A stretch of 11,162 nt of DNA from JBOFLO01 sp051657905 (GTDB taxonomy: Bacteria; Patescibacteriota; Gracilibacteria; UBA1369): the NCBI GenBank assembly GCA_051657905.1, contig JBOFLO010000008.1:1-11162 (forward strand). Direction: 5' to 3'. A program made the translations under genes and the position numbers. The notes below the pieces were generated by a model that saw nothing but the letters and a program-made list of their open reading frames with translations, was not told the origin of the DNA and did no database searches. Of this stretch, positions 1 to 6,154 are shown piece after piece. Position 1 is the stretch's first letter. Each line of letters opens with the position of its first letter.

Positions 1-50
1 TAAAAAGTTGGGAGTAAATTATCAACACATCATCTTACCAAACATAATTT

Positions 51-1259
51 ATGGCTATTAACAGCAATCAGAAAGACTCACTCAGAAACCTTTTTTCCGG
101 GTCTTCACATTCTGGCAAAAAAACCATGGAAGTGATTCCAGACGGTATTATTCCAGTGGCTAGAATTAAAGTAGTTGGTGTTGGTGGGGGTGGTAACAAC
201 GCTTTGGAAAGAATGATTAAAGCAAACCTTAATGGCATTGAATTCATTGCTATTAATACTGATGCTCAAGCTCTTCACAATTCCAACGCTCATATTAAAA
301 TTAATATTGGTAAAGCGACTACTCGTGGTCTAGGTGCTGGTGCTAATCCAGACATCGGACGTCAGGCTGCTGAAGAAAGCGCTGAAGAAATCAGAGAAGC
401 TTTAATGGGAACTGATATGGTTTTCATTACTTCAGGTATGGGTGGTGGTACTGGTACAGGTGCTTCCCCAGTTATTTCTGAAATCGCTAAAGAACTTGGA
501 ATCTTGACTGTAGGTGTAGTTACTAAACCATTCTCTTTCGAAGGTAACCGCCGCAGACAACAAGCTGAAGATGGTTTGGAAAACTTAAGAAACAAAGTTG
601 ATACTTTAATTACTATTCCAAACGACAAAATCCTATCAATTATTGATAAGAAAACTCCTATTACTGAAGCCTTCACCGTTGTAGATGATGTATTGAGACA
701 AGGTGTACAAGGTATTGCTGATTTGATTACTATTGCCGGTTTAATTAACGTGGATTTCGCCGATGTGAAAGCTGTTATGGAAAACGCCGGATCTGCTTTG
801 ATGGGTATCGGTTACGGTACAGGTGAAAACAGAGCTATCGAAGCTGCCAAAGCTGCTATCGAATCTCCACTTTTGGAAATGTCTATCGACGGTGCTAAAG
901 GTGTATTATTCAACATCACTGGTGGAAATGACTTGAGCATGTTCGAAGTAGATGAAGCTGCTCGTATCATCACTGAAGCTGCTGACGCTGATGCTAACAT
1001 CATCTTCGGTTCAGTTATCAACGATGCTTACACTGGAGAAATTAAAATCACTGTGGTTGCAACTGGTTTCGACGACAGCCCACGTGAAAAACCAACAATT
1101 CTAAGACAACACATGCCTTTAAATTCCGGTTTAAGAAACTCTGTAAACTCTACTGAAGCAATTGCTGCAACTAAAAATAAAGAAGCTGCTAACCCAGTTT
1201 CTAACTTAGAAAGCGAACTAGACGTTCCAGCTTTCATCAGAAGAAAAATGGATAAATAA
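51..1259 (+). CDS. ftsZ: Cell division protein FtsZ
   Basis: FtsZ is the tubulin-like GTPase that polymerises into the Z ring at the division site. The 402-residue product shows the GTP-binding loop GGGGNN near residues 45-50, the tubulin signature GGGTGTGA at 131-138, and the synergy (T7) loop NVDFADV at 233-239, whose acidic residues complete the GTPase site of the next subunit. The C-terminal peptide DVPAFIRRK (391-399) matches the conserved tail that binds FtsA and other membrane tethers; the linker before it is short. The start is uncertain. ATG at 51 has no Shine-Dalgarno site and adds 25 polar residues. The in-frame ATG at 126 (MEVIPDG...) would begin where many bacterial FtsZ proteins begin. 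The gene is followed by a strong terminator, so it ends a transcript. Identity is certain. Confidence 0.98.
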   Translation: MAINSNQKDSLRNLFSGSSHSGKKTMEVIPDGIIPVARIKVVGVGGGGNNALERMIKANLNGIEFIAINTDAQALHNSNAHIKINIGKATTRGLGAGANPDIGRQAAEESAEEIREALMGTDMVFITSGMGGGTGTGASPVISEIAKELGILTVGVVTKPFSFEGNRRRQQAEDGLENLRNKVDTLITIPNDKILSIIDKKTPITEAFTVVDDVLRQGVQGIADLITIAGLINVDFADVKAVMENAGSALMGIGYGTGENRAIEAAKAAIESPLLEMSIDGAKGVLFNITGGNDLSMFEVDEAARIITEAADADANIIFGSVINDAYTGEIKITVVATGFDDSPREKPTILRQHMPLNSGLRNSVNSTEAIAATKNKEAANPVSNLESELDVPAFIRRKMDK

Positions 1260-1290
1260 TCCCCTTCTGACCAGCTAATTTCAAAACATC

Positions 1291-1315
1291 AACCGCCCTC
1301 CGGGGCGGTTTTTTT
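1291..1315 (+). terminator. Rho-independent terminator after ftsZ
   Basis: An 8-bp perfect stem (AACCGCCC at 1291-1298 with GGGCGGTT at 1303-1310) is closed by the loop TCCG, giving a C(UCCG)G tetraloop of the very stable cUNCGg class. A run of T follows through 1315. It lies about 30 bases past the ftsZ stop. Confidence 0.95.
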
Positions 1316-1376
1316 ATATCGATATTTTCCTTTAGAAAGAAAATATGCTACTTAAAAAATACTTAATATATTTCCA

Positions 1377-1670
1377 ATGAGAAAAATTCAACTCCAATCT
1401 TCGTCTGACTTAAAAAATTTTCTAAGATTACTGGATTTGCCGGGAATTCATCAGGACTTAAGTGAATTATTGGATGTTTTAATGAACATAGAATACAAAG
1501 AACAAGATCATCTAGAAAAGGGTAATTATGAAAAAGCAGCTGAATCTAGACAAAAGGAGCTGCAAATTATGGAAGAGATTATTGAAAAGCTTAATCAAAA
1601 GCAGATTTTAATTGATGGCGTATTGGAAGCTGATGTTTCTGTAAAAAACTCATCTAATAAACTCTCATAA
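1377..1670 (+). CDS. Small UVR-motif (coiled-coil) protein
   Basis: This 97-residue protein is unnamed. Residues about 38-71 (including KEQDHLEKGNYEKAAESRQKE) fit the UVR motif: a helical hairpin in which an acidic/basic helix leads into the pattern (N/D)-aromatic-E-K-A-A-x-x-R. The motif is found in the UvrB C-terminus, in UvrC, in the middle domain of ClpC and in McsA-type adaptors, where it mediates protein-protein contact. No ATPase, nuclease or zinc-binding part is present, so a stand-alone adaptor is the most that can be inferred. The N-terminal 35 residues look helical; the last 15 are polar and probably disordered. The ATG at 1377 has no Shine-Dalgarno site. The gene lies between the ftsZ terminator and a hairpin shared with the convergent helicase gene, so it is probably transcribed alone. 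The UVR assignment is by eye and moderate. Confidence 0.75.
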   Translation: MRKIQLQSSSDLKNFLRLLDLPGIHQDLSELLDVLMNIEYKEQDHLEKGNYEKAAESRQKELQIMEEIIEKLNQKQILIDGVLEADVSVKNSSNKLS

Positions 1671-1696
1671 AAAAAGCCCGCTTATTCAGCAGGCTT
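1669..1696 (-). terminator. Shared terminator between convergent genes
   Basis: AAGCCCGC (1674-1681) pairs with GCAGGCTT (1689-1696) with one C/A mismatch and a 7-base loop. Read on the minus strand the stem is followed by seven T (complement of 1669-1675), a textbook tail for the helicase gene ending at 1703. Read on the plus strand the tail (AATTTATT) is weaker, so termination of the UVR-motif gene here is plausible but less efficient. Confidence 0.85.
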
Positions 1697-1702
1697 AATT
1701 TA

Positions 1703-2986
1703 TTATTTAGTCACAAAGGTCAGTGCCACACCTTTCTTATCAGCACGCCCTGTTCTACCAATTCTATGAATATAATCTTCATAGTTAGCAGGAATATCAA
1801 AGTTAATCACATGACTCACTCCTTTAATATCAAGTCCACGAGCTGCCACGTCGGTAGCCACCAATGCCTTCAATTCACCTCTTTTAAAGGCCTGTAAGGC
1901 ACGAGATCTGAAGTTCTGAGACTTATCACCATGAATAGAGTCGGAACGAATTCCAGCACTCTTTAAAGCGTAAGCAATCTTATCCACCCCAAACTTGGTT
2001 CGTCCAAAGATCAAAACTTTATCAAAGCCCGGACGGCTCAATAATTCCACCAAAATATCAAATTTAGCATTCTTATCTGCAGGTACATGAACGATATCTT
2101 GTTCAATATTCACAGAAGTATCACGAGTTTTAACTGAAACCTTCACTGGATTAGTCAAAAACTGTTGAATCAATTCTTCCACAGCCTTCACTAAAGTAGC
2201 TGTAAAGAACAATGATTGTCTTTGTTTCGGTAATAATCCCAAAATGAATTTAATATCAGCGATGAAACCCATGTCCACCATTCTGTCCGCTTCATCCAAA
2301 ACCACATTTTGAAAGCGATCCATATATAACCAACGTCTCTTATGTAAATCCATAATACGTCCCGGAGTACCAACGATAAAGTTGAACGGTCTGCGAATAT
2401 CACGCCCTTGCATACTGATATTGCTACCTCCGATACATAGAACAGAATAAATATTCATTCCAGCGGTAAATCCTCTCAATTCATCATTAATCTGCACTGC
2501 CAACTCACGAGTTGGAGCCATAATTAACACTTGTTGAGTGCGATCAGCTAAAATTTTGTTAATCAAAGGAATCAAAAAGGCCGCTGTTTTACCGGTACCA
2601 GTATTAGCCAACCCGATTACATCTTTTCCTTCCAAAGCAATTGGAATCGCTGAATCTTGAATTGGAGTTGGAGAAATATAACCTTTCTTAATAACATTTT
2701 CCAAAAGTTTGGCCTCAATAGCGAAATCTTTGAATTCATGTTTGAAAACATGTTCAACGGGCTTAATAAAAGCCTCATCATTCACTTTATTAATTAATTG
2801 ATCAATTCTCATCGTTGAGCCTTGAACTCTTGGACGACCACCGCCTGAGCGGCCTCCTCCTCTACCTCCGCGCCCAAATCCGCGACCACCGCCACCGCCA
2901 AATCTTCTCCCCCCACCTCCAGATCTGCCGCCGCCAGAGCCACTTGAGCTCGCTCCACTACCTGATTGTCTTCTATTTCCGTACAT
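1703..2986 (-). CDS. DEAD-box RNA helicase with N-terminal RGG/glycine-rich tail
   Basis: ATP-dependent RNA helicase of superfamily 2, expected to remodel RNA in ribosome assembly or mRNA decay. In the 427-residue product the motifs occur in order: Q motif PTPIQ (106-110), Walker A ANTGTGKT (127-134), Ia APTREL (157-162), Ib TPGR (207-210), II DEAD (231-234), III TAT instead of the usual SAT (262-264), IV VLIFGRTK (324-331), V ATDVAARGLD (377-386) and VI HRIGRTGR (407-414). The protein stops directly after the second RecA-like domain, with no C-terminal extension. Instead the first 55 or so residues are glycine, arginine and serine rich with RGG/RSGGG repeats, a likely RNA-binding or condensate-forming tail. 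An internal ATG after the tail (residue 59) is possible, but I keep the longer form because the tail has real protein-coding repetition. It has its own promoter at 3020-3046 and no Shine-Dalgarno site. Confidence 0.95.
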   Translation of the reverse strand: MYGNRRQSGSGASSSGSGGGRSGGGGRRFGGGGGRGFGRGGRGGGRSGGGRPRVQGSTMRIDQLINKVNDEAFIKPVEHVFKHEFKDFAIEAKLLENVIKKGYISPTPIQDSAIPIALEGKDVIGLANTGTGKTAAFLIPLINKILADRTQQVLIMAPTRELAVQINDELRGFTAGMNIYSVLCIGGSNISMQGRDIRRPFNFIVGTPGRIMDLHKRRWLYMDRFQNVVLDEADRMVDMGFIADIKFILGLLPKQRQSLFFTATLVKAVEELIQQFLTNPVKVSVKTRDTSVNIEQDIVHVPADKNAKFDILVELLSRPGFDKVLIFGRTKFGVDKIAYALKSAGIRSDSIHGDKSQNFRSRALQAFKRGELKALVATDVAARGLDIKGVSHVINFDIPANYEDYIHRIGRTGRADKKGVALTFVTK

Positions 2987-3019
2987 ATATAATTTTAATC
3001 GTAAATTTAACTTTGCGAA

Positions 3020-3046
3020 TTTATAACAAATAATTCAACAAGTCAA
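3020..3046 (-). promoter_or_regulatory. Predicted sigma70-type promoter of the helicase gene
   Basis: On the minus strand TTGACT (3046-3041) is followed after 15 bases by TATAAA (3025-3020). Transcription would begin near 3013, about 26 bases before the ATG. The spacer is on the short side; a one- or two-base shift of the -10 gives a normal spacer with a weaker hexamer. Confidence 0.55.
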
Positions 3047-3088
3047 GTTTATGGCATGGCTAAAATTTCCTTAAATTCCACATAATAC

Positions 3089-4105
3089 CTAATTTTTCAG
3101 AAAAGCATCCTCAATAAACCCATGCTCCCCCACCAATTGCACTTCTCTTTCTAATTTCACAGCAAATTTAGCCCAAACCGCTTGCTGAATTTCCTGACAT
3201 AATTCCAATACATCCAGCATTGTCGCCGTCCCATCATTCATCAAAAAATTCCCATGTTTTTCACTAATAAATGCTCCTCCAATTTTGCGACCCTTAAACC
3301 CACATTGATCATTCAAATACCCAGCACTCAAACCCTGCTCCACCGAATTCCCTGATGGATTCTTAAAAAATGACCCCGCCGACTTACCAGTAGGATGCTT
3401 CCCCGCCCTCGCCACAATAATCTGCCGAACTTCCTCCACGCCCCGCCCGGTATCCCCCGGCTGCAAGCGCAACCAAACCTTCAGCACAATTTCCCCCGAA
3501 TGTTTAATTTTAGAATGTCTATAATCAAATTCCAAATATTCATGTCCAACTTCCAGCACTTTCCCCGGTCCGCCCTCTTTGTCCTGACGATAAATCAGCG
3601 CCTTTTCAAATAAATGTTTAGTCTCTAGCCCAAACGCCCCAGCATTTCCCCGCACCGCACCGCCAATCGTGCCAGGTACACCCATCAATTTCTCCATCCC
3701 CGTCAAACCTTCTTTCAAAGTAAATTGAATAATCTGCGAAAGCAAAGTCCCACTACCCGCCACCACTAGTTGACTAGTCAAATTCCCCGCCTCATCTCGC
3801 ACATCGCCACTTTCATCAATTCCTACCTGCCTAGCCAAATTATGAATCACCAAGCCACGGAATCCCTTGTCAGAAAAAATCATATTACTCCCCCAACCCA
3901 CTATCACATATGGCAGCTGTTCAGCCCGGCTCGCCTCAATCAACTTCGGAATCATTTCCGCATCTTTCACCGCATAATAAAAATCAGCCGGCCCCCCCAT
4001 CGCAAAAGTCGTAAACTTCTCCAAACTCACATTCCTCTGAATCCCCTCAATTTTGGCTAAATTCAGCCCTTTCTCCGTCGAATTATTTTCCACAGATTTG
4101 CTCAT
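3089..4105 (-). CDS. murB: UDP-N-acetylenolpyruvoylglucosamine reductase (MurB)
   Basis: MurB is the FAD enzyme that uses NADPH to reduce UDP-GlcNAc-enolpyruvate to UDP-MurNAc, the second committed step of peptidoglycan synthesis in the cytosol. With the start used here (338 residues) I see the FAD-binding stretch TTFAMGGPADF (32-42), GWGSNM (70-75), GVPGTIGGAVRGNAGAFG (142-159), the substrate-site YRHSK (195-199), GSFFKNP with the proton-donating serine (S245), and the C-terminal EV pair with the catalytic glutamate (E321). The layout looks like type II MurB, lacking the extra substrate-binding loop of the E. coli type. The frame is open upstream to an ATG at 4180. A good promoter places the transcript start near 4156, inside that extension, and the 25 extra residues do not look like MurB, so ATG 4105 is preferred. 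A GAGGG stretch lies 15 bases upstream of it, rather far for a Shine-Dalgarno site. Confidence 0.96.
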   Translation of the reverse strand: MSKSVENNSTEKGLNLAKIEGIQRNVSLEKFTTFAMGGPADFYYAVKDAEMIPKLIEASRAEQLPYVIVGWGSNMIFSDKGFRGLVIHNLARQVGIDESGDVRDEAGNLTSQLVVAGSGTLLSQIIQFTLKEGLTGMEKLMGVPGTIGGAVRGNAGAFGLETKHLFEKALIYRQDKEGGPGKVLEVGHEYLEFDYRHSKIKHSGEIVLKVWLRLQPGDTGRGVEEVRQIIVARAGKHPTGKSAGSFFKNPSGNSVEQGLSAGYLNDQCGFKGRKIGGAFISEKHGNFLMNDGTATMLDVLELCQEIQQAVWAKFAVKLEREVQLVGEHGFIEDAFLKN

Positions 4106-4162
4106 AATTATAATTTTTTGCCCTCGCAGCTTACCTGAAAAAATCAATTTTTCCAATTGACC

Positions 4163-4190
4163 ATTATATGTTAAATTCATTCCTTCTCAA
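4163..4190 (-). promoter_or_regulatory. Predicted murB promoter, decides the murB start
   Basis: On the minus strand TTGAGA (4190-4185; 5 of 6 to TTGACA) and a perfect TATAAT (4168-4163) are 16 bases apart. The expected transcript start, near 4156, lies downstream of the upstream in-frame ATG (4180) and about 50 bases before ATG 4105. The element sits between the two divergent genes, so regulation of one may affect the other. Confidence 0.75.
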
Positions 4191-4199
4191 AGCAAACCA

Positions 4200-4640
4200 A
4201 TGCCCAAAGCCAAGGAAGCGCCACAAATAGACCAATTATTCACCGAAGTTAAAGATCTTTCTGATCAACTTCTTCAACTTCCCGGTCAAAAATACCAACG
4301 CGAATTAATTGCCGAAGAGCTGGCTACGGCCCTCAAATCAATCAAAAAGCAAATCGAAAAATTACAAATTTTGGCTCAAAACAAGGGTGTTTTGCCCAGT
4401 TCTCCGCTTCTTTTTAAAGATGATTTTAAGGAATATAACTTCCCGCTCAGCTATTTAAGTTTGCCATTAATTCTCCGTCGTAAATTATCGGAAAAAATGG
4501 ATATTTCTTCAATTGGAGAATTGGTGGTTTTGTCGCCATATAAAATTGTTTCCACCAAAGGTTTTACCGAAAAAGATTTATTTGTCATAAGCATGGCTCT
4601 CCAGCAACTAGGCCTGCAATTAAATACAAAAATTCTTTAA
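4200..4640 (+). CDS. Small protein with RNA polymerase alpha-CTD-like helix-hairpin-helix domain
   Basis: This 146-residue protein has no name I recognise. Residues about 85-142 have the pattern of the RNA polymerase alpha-subunit C-terminal domain: a first helix LSLPLILRRKLSEKM, then I-x-S-I-G-E-L-V-V-L-S-P (102-113), a short turn into KGFTEKDLFVISMAL, and a final LGLQL. In RpoA this fold binds UP-element DNA and activators. The sequence before it (about 10-62) is amphipathic, rich in Glu, Gln, Lys and Leu, and probably helical or coiled-coil. No alpha N-terminal dimerisation domain is present, so this is not RpoA itself. A DNA-binding or polymerase-associated role is inference. ATG 4200 has no Shine-Dalgarno site. 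The gene is divergent from murB and closes with its own hairpin. Similar HhH domains also occur in nucleases and topoisomerases, so the fold is surer than the role. Confidence 0.75.
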   Translation: MPKAKEAPQIDQLFTEVKDLSDQLLQLPGQKYQRELIAEELATALKSIKKQIEKLQILAQNKGVLPSSPLLFKDDFKEYNFPLSYLSLPLILRRKLSEKMDISSIGELVVLSPYKIVSTKGFTEKDLFVISMALQQLGLQLNTKIL

Positions 4641-4644
4641 ACAT

Positions 4645-4681
4645 AGCAAAGCCCCCATCCTTTTACAGACGGGGTATTGCT
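4645..4681. terminator. Hairpin between convergent genes, probable bidirectional terminator
   Basis: AGCAA plus GCCCC (4645-4655) pairs with GGGG plus TTGCT (4671-4681), with one A/A mismatch and one G-T pair. The T tails are poor: CTTTGTT on the plus strand and ATGTTT on the minus strand. It lies just past the alpha-CTD-like gene stop (4640) and just past the stop of the opposing gene (4702), the right place to serve both. Confidence 0.65.
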
Positions 4682-4701
4682 CTTTGTTCATGATGAAGGC
4701 G

Positions 4702-5289
4702 CTACCAGTTGGCCACAGGGCCATCATTGTCGACATTCCATTCCTTCAACAGGAATTTCGTGCCACCTTCCTGGCTGTCCGAGACCATCTTGAATGGGAT
4801 ATCCACCAATCCCATCAGATCAGCCAGATTCTCCAGCAATCTGTGGAACTGGGCGCCTGTGAAGCTCTGACTGAAGATCAGATCAGTCGGTCTCTCGATT
4901 GTCTGATCCAAGTAGCCGATCTTGATGGTTCCATCCATCTTGACCACCATCTGACTGTTGCGTATGTCGAAAGTCCCGGTCGGTCCCACCCTCCCAATCA
5001 CAGGGTAGTCCCCGATCATCTTGGGAGCTCCATGACTGACCAGCTCCCACCCACCTAGTGCCATGATATTGGCATAAATCGGTATGTAGTCGATCAGAAA
5101 TTCCTTCTCCAAAGCGTGGAATAGCCAGGACTCGCCATCCTTGCAGGACAGCGCATTTCGCACAGTCAGTGCCTCGCCCTCACTAGTCGCGAAAGCCCAC
5201 CTCCCCCTGTCGTCATGCATCAGCAGCGTATTCTTCAGCCCAACTGCCGTCTCACCCTTCATCAGCTGAATTCCCGACTTCTTCTCCAT
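4702..5289 (-). CDS. Hypothetical protein, GC-rich orphan
   Basis: I do not recognise this 195-residue protein. It looks like a soluble, globular protein: mixed charge, a single cysteine (C49), aromatic residues spread throughout, no signal peptide and no membrane segment. Glycine-rich turns near 97-106 and an alternating stretch NSQMVVKMDGTIKIGYLDQT suggest a beta-rich core, with a probable helix around 145-160. Base composition is clearly richer in G and C than ftsZ, helicase or infC, and codons end in G or C more often, which suggests recent acquisition. A strong promoter lies at 5362-5389. Start ATG 5289 has only a weak GGTGAG site four bases upstream. The same frame continues upstream past a TGA codon and carries a short protein-like stretch. 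Reading the opposite strand gives a less protein-like product (4684-5058). Confidence 0.7.
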   Translation of the reverse strand: MEKKSGIQLMKGETAVGLKNTLLMHDDRGRWAFATSEGEALTVRNALSCKDGESWLFHALEKEFLIDYIPIYANIMALGGWELVSHGAPKMIGDYPVIGRVGPTGTFDIRNSQMVVKMDGTIKIGYLDQTIERPTDLIFSQSFTGAQFHRLLENLADLMGLVDIPFKMVSDSQEGGTKFLLKEWNVDNDGPVANW

Positions 5290-5292
5290 GTC

Positions 5293-5355
5293 TCACCATT
5301 CTTCCAAAGAGCGTTTACGTACTAAGTTCACCGCAACATGCGGAAACTCAATCAC
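5293..5355 (-). CDS. Possible leaderless 20-codon ORF upstream of the orphan gene
   Basis: The predicted transcript start of the downstream gene (about 5355) coincides with a GTG that opens a 20-codon frame, ending EFPHVAVNLVRKRSLEEW and a TGA at 5295-5293. The stop is followed by one codon (GAC) and then the ATG of the 195-residue protein in the same frame. It could be a leader peptide coupling translation to the main gene, or the remnant of a longer N-terminus broken by TGA. The residue pattern looks protein-like (hydrophobic beta strand followed by a basic helix), but 20 codons is too short to be confident. Confidence 0.25.
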   Translation of the reverse strand: MIEFPHVAVNLVRKRSLEEW

Positions 5356-5361
5356 GTCGGC

Positions 5362-5389
5362 ACTATAAATAATCTCGCGAATTTGTCAA
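5362..5389 (-). promoter_or_regulatory. Predicted strong promoter of the GC-rich orphan gene
   Basis: On the minus strand a perfect TTGACA (5389-5384) is followed after 16 bases by TATAGT (5367-5362). The start point would be close to 5355, leaving a leader of about 66 bases before ATG 5289. Confidence 0.75.
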
Positions 5390-5445
5390 ATAATGCCAAG
5401 TATTTCTGAAGGTTTATTATGCGATATTTATCAAAAAAATTTAAT

Positions 5446-5474
5446 TTGACTTGCTCCAACCTTTCGCCTATTAT
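5446..5474 (+). promoter_or_regulatory. Predicted promoter of tRNA-Thr
   Basis: TTGACT (5446-5451) and TATTAT (5469-5474) are separated by exactly 17 bases. Transcription would start near 5481, about 40 bases before the mature tRNA end. Confidence 0.8.
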
Positions 5475-5520
5475 CAACCCGCTTTTACAGTTCTTTGAAC
5501 TTAAATAAAGTCTTCCCTAA

Positions 5521-5596
5521 GCCACTTTAGCTCAGTTGGTAGAGCAACTGTTTTGTAAACAGTAGGTCGTCGGTTCGAATCCGACAAGTGGCTCCA
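5521..5596 (+). tRNA. trnT: tRNA-Thr(UGU), CCA encoded
   Basis: The full cloverleaf folds: acceptor GCCACTT/AAGTGGC, D arm GCTC/GAGC, anticodon arm ACTGT-TTTGTAA-ACAGT with anticodon TGT, five-base variable loop, and T arm GTCGG-TTCGAAT-CCGAC. Discriminator T is followed by an encoded CCA (5594-5596). It reads ACA and, by wobble, other Thr codons. Confidence 0.98.
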
Positions 5597-5624
5597 TAAA
5601 AAAGCTTCCAAGCTTATGAAATCG

Positions 5625-5649
5625 AAAGCCCCCTTCAAGGGGCTTTTTT
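5625..5649 (+). terminator. Rho-independent terminator after tRNA-Thr
   Basis: AAAGCCCC (5625-5632) pairs with GGGGCTTT (5639-5646) around a six-base loop, and the T run extends to 5649. It separates the two tRNA genes into different transcripts. Confidence 0.92.
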
Positions 5650-5677
5650 AAGCCTCCCGGCAAAGCTCAAAATTCTA

Positions 5678-5706
5678 TTGCCAAAACCGCCCCCACAACT
5701 TATATT
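5678..5706 (+). promoter_or_regulatory. Predicted promoter of tRNA-Tyr
   Basis: TTGCCA (5678-5683) and TATATT (5701-5706) are 17 bases apart, each differing from consensus at one position. The start would fall near 5713, about 46 bases before the tRNA. Its place just after the tRNA-Thr terminator supports it. Confidence 0.7.
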
Positions 5707-5758
5707 TTTCAGGCAAACATCGGCCTCGCTTCAGATATTCCGCGACGCCAACAACGAT

Positions 5759-5844
5759 GGGCAGATACTCAAGTGGTCAACGAGGACAGACTGTAAATCT
5801 GTTGGCTTCGGCCTTCGAAGGTTCAAATCCTTCTCTGCCCACCA
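5759..5844 (+). tRNA. trnY: tRNA-Tyr(GUA), class II, CCA encoded
   Basis: Acceptor GGGCAGA (5759-5765) pairs with TCTGCCC (5834-5840). The anticodon arm ACAGA-CTGTAAA-TCTGT shows anticodon GTA. A long variable arm (around TTGGCTTCGGCCTTC) marks a class II tRNA, as expected for bacterial tRNA-Tyr. The T loop is TTCAAAT, discriminator A, and CCA is encoded at 5842-5844. Confidence 0.98.
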
Positions 5845-5889
5845 AAAAAAATACTTTTACGCTCTTCGCTCGTAGCGTCTCACCCCAAT

Positions 5890-5911
5890 AAATTCCATTC
5901 GGAATTTTTTT
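5890..5911 (+). terminator. Terminator after tRNA-Tyr
   Basis: AAATTCC (5890-5896) pairs with GGAATTT (5901-5907) around ATTC, then T continues to 5911. The stem is AT-rich and so fairly weak, but position and tail fit. A short stem ACGCT/AGCGT (5859-5878) lies between it and the tRNA. Confidence 0.7.
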
Positions 5912-6154
5912 AAAATCGGATTTCACCTTAGATTTAAGTTAAAAATTATTTATAACTTTTGTCAAAACATTTTATAATTCCAATTTTACTTTCTACTCCA
6001 TCAACAATCCCCTCCCGCCTAATCATCCGATTAGGCGCCCCCATTTGTGTTCTACTTTAGAATTGCTAAAATCGCCTCAATAAAACTAAAACAATATCAA
6101 ACCAAAGCAAACAGACAGCAACAACAAGACCAAAACCCAACCTCAAAACAAATT
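5912..6154. other. Gene-poor gap with one perfect hairpin and an A/C-rich tract
   Basis: No convincing gene is seen here. It holds a perfect 9-bp hairpin, CGCCTAATC-ATCC-GATTAGGCG, at 6016-6037 without a T tail, and a TATAAT at 5973-5978 lacking a good -35. From about 6076 to 6154 the plus strand is almost only A and C. This could be an unrecognised small RNA reading toward the terminator at 6155-6189, or plain spacer. A 48-codon frame from GTG 6047 to 6193 crosses it but ends inside the terminator and looks like low-complexity translation. Confidence 0.5.

Noticed and set aside
1..50. ftsZ promoter (TTATCA and CATAAT)
   Set aside because: The -10-like CATAAT at 43-48 would place the transcript start after the ATG at 51. 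It could only serve the shorter FtsZ, and the -35 is weak.
4684..5058. Open frame of 124 codons on the plus strand opposite the GC-rich orphan gene
   Set aside because: The minus-strand product is longer, has its own strong promoter, and looks more like a folded protein. The plus-strand product is His/Gln/Ser-rich in the manner of antisense frames in GC-rich genes.
5678..5875. 65-codon plus-strand frame
   Set aside because: It runs through the whole tRNA-Tyr gene and its promoter, so it is not protein-coding.
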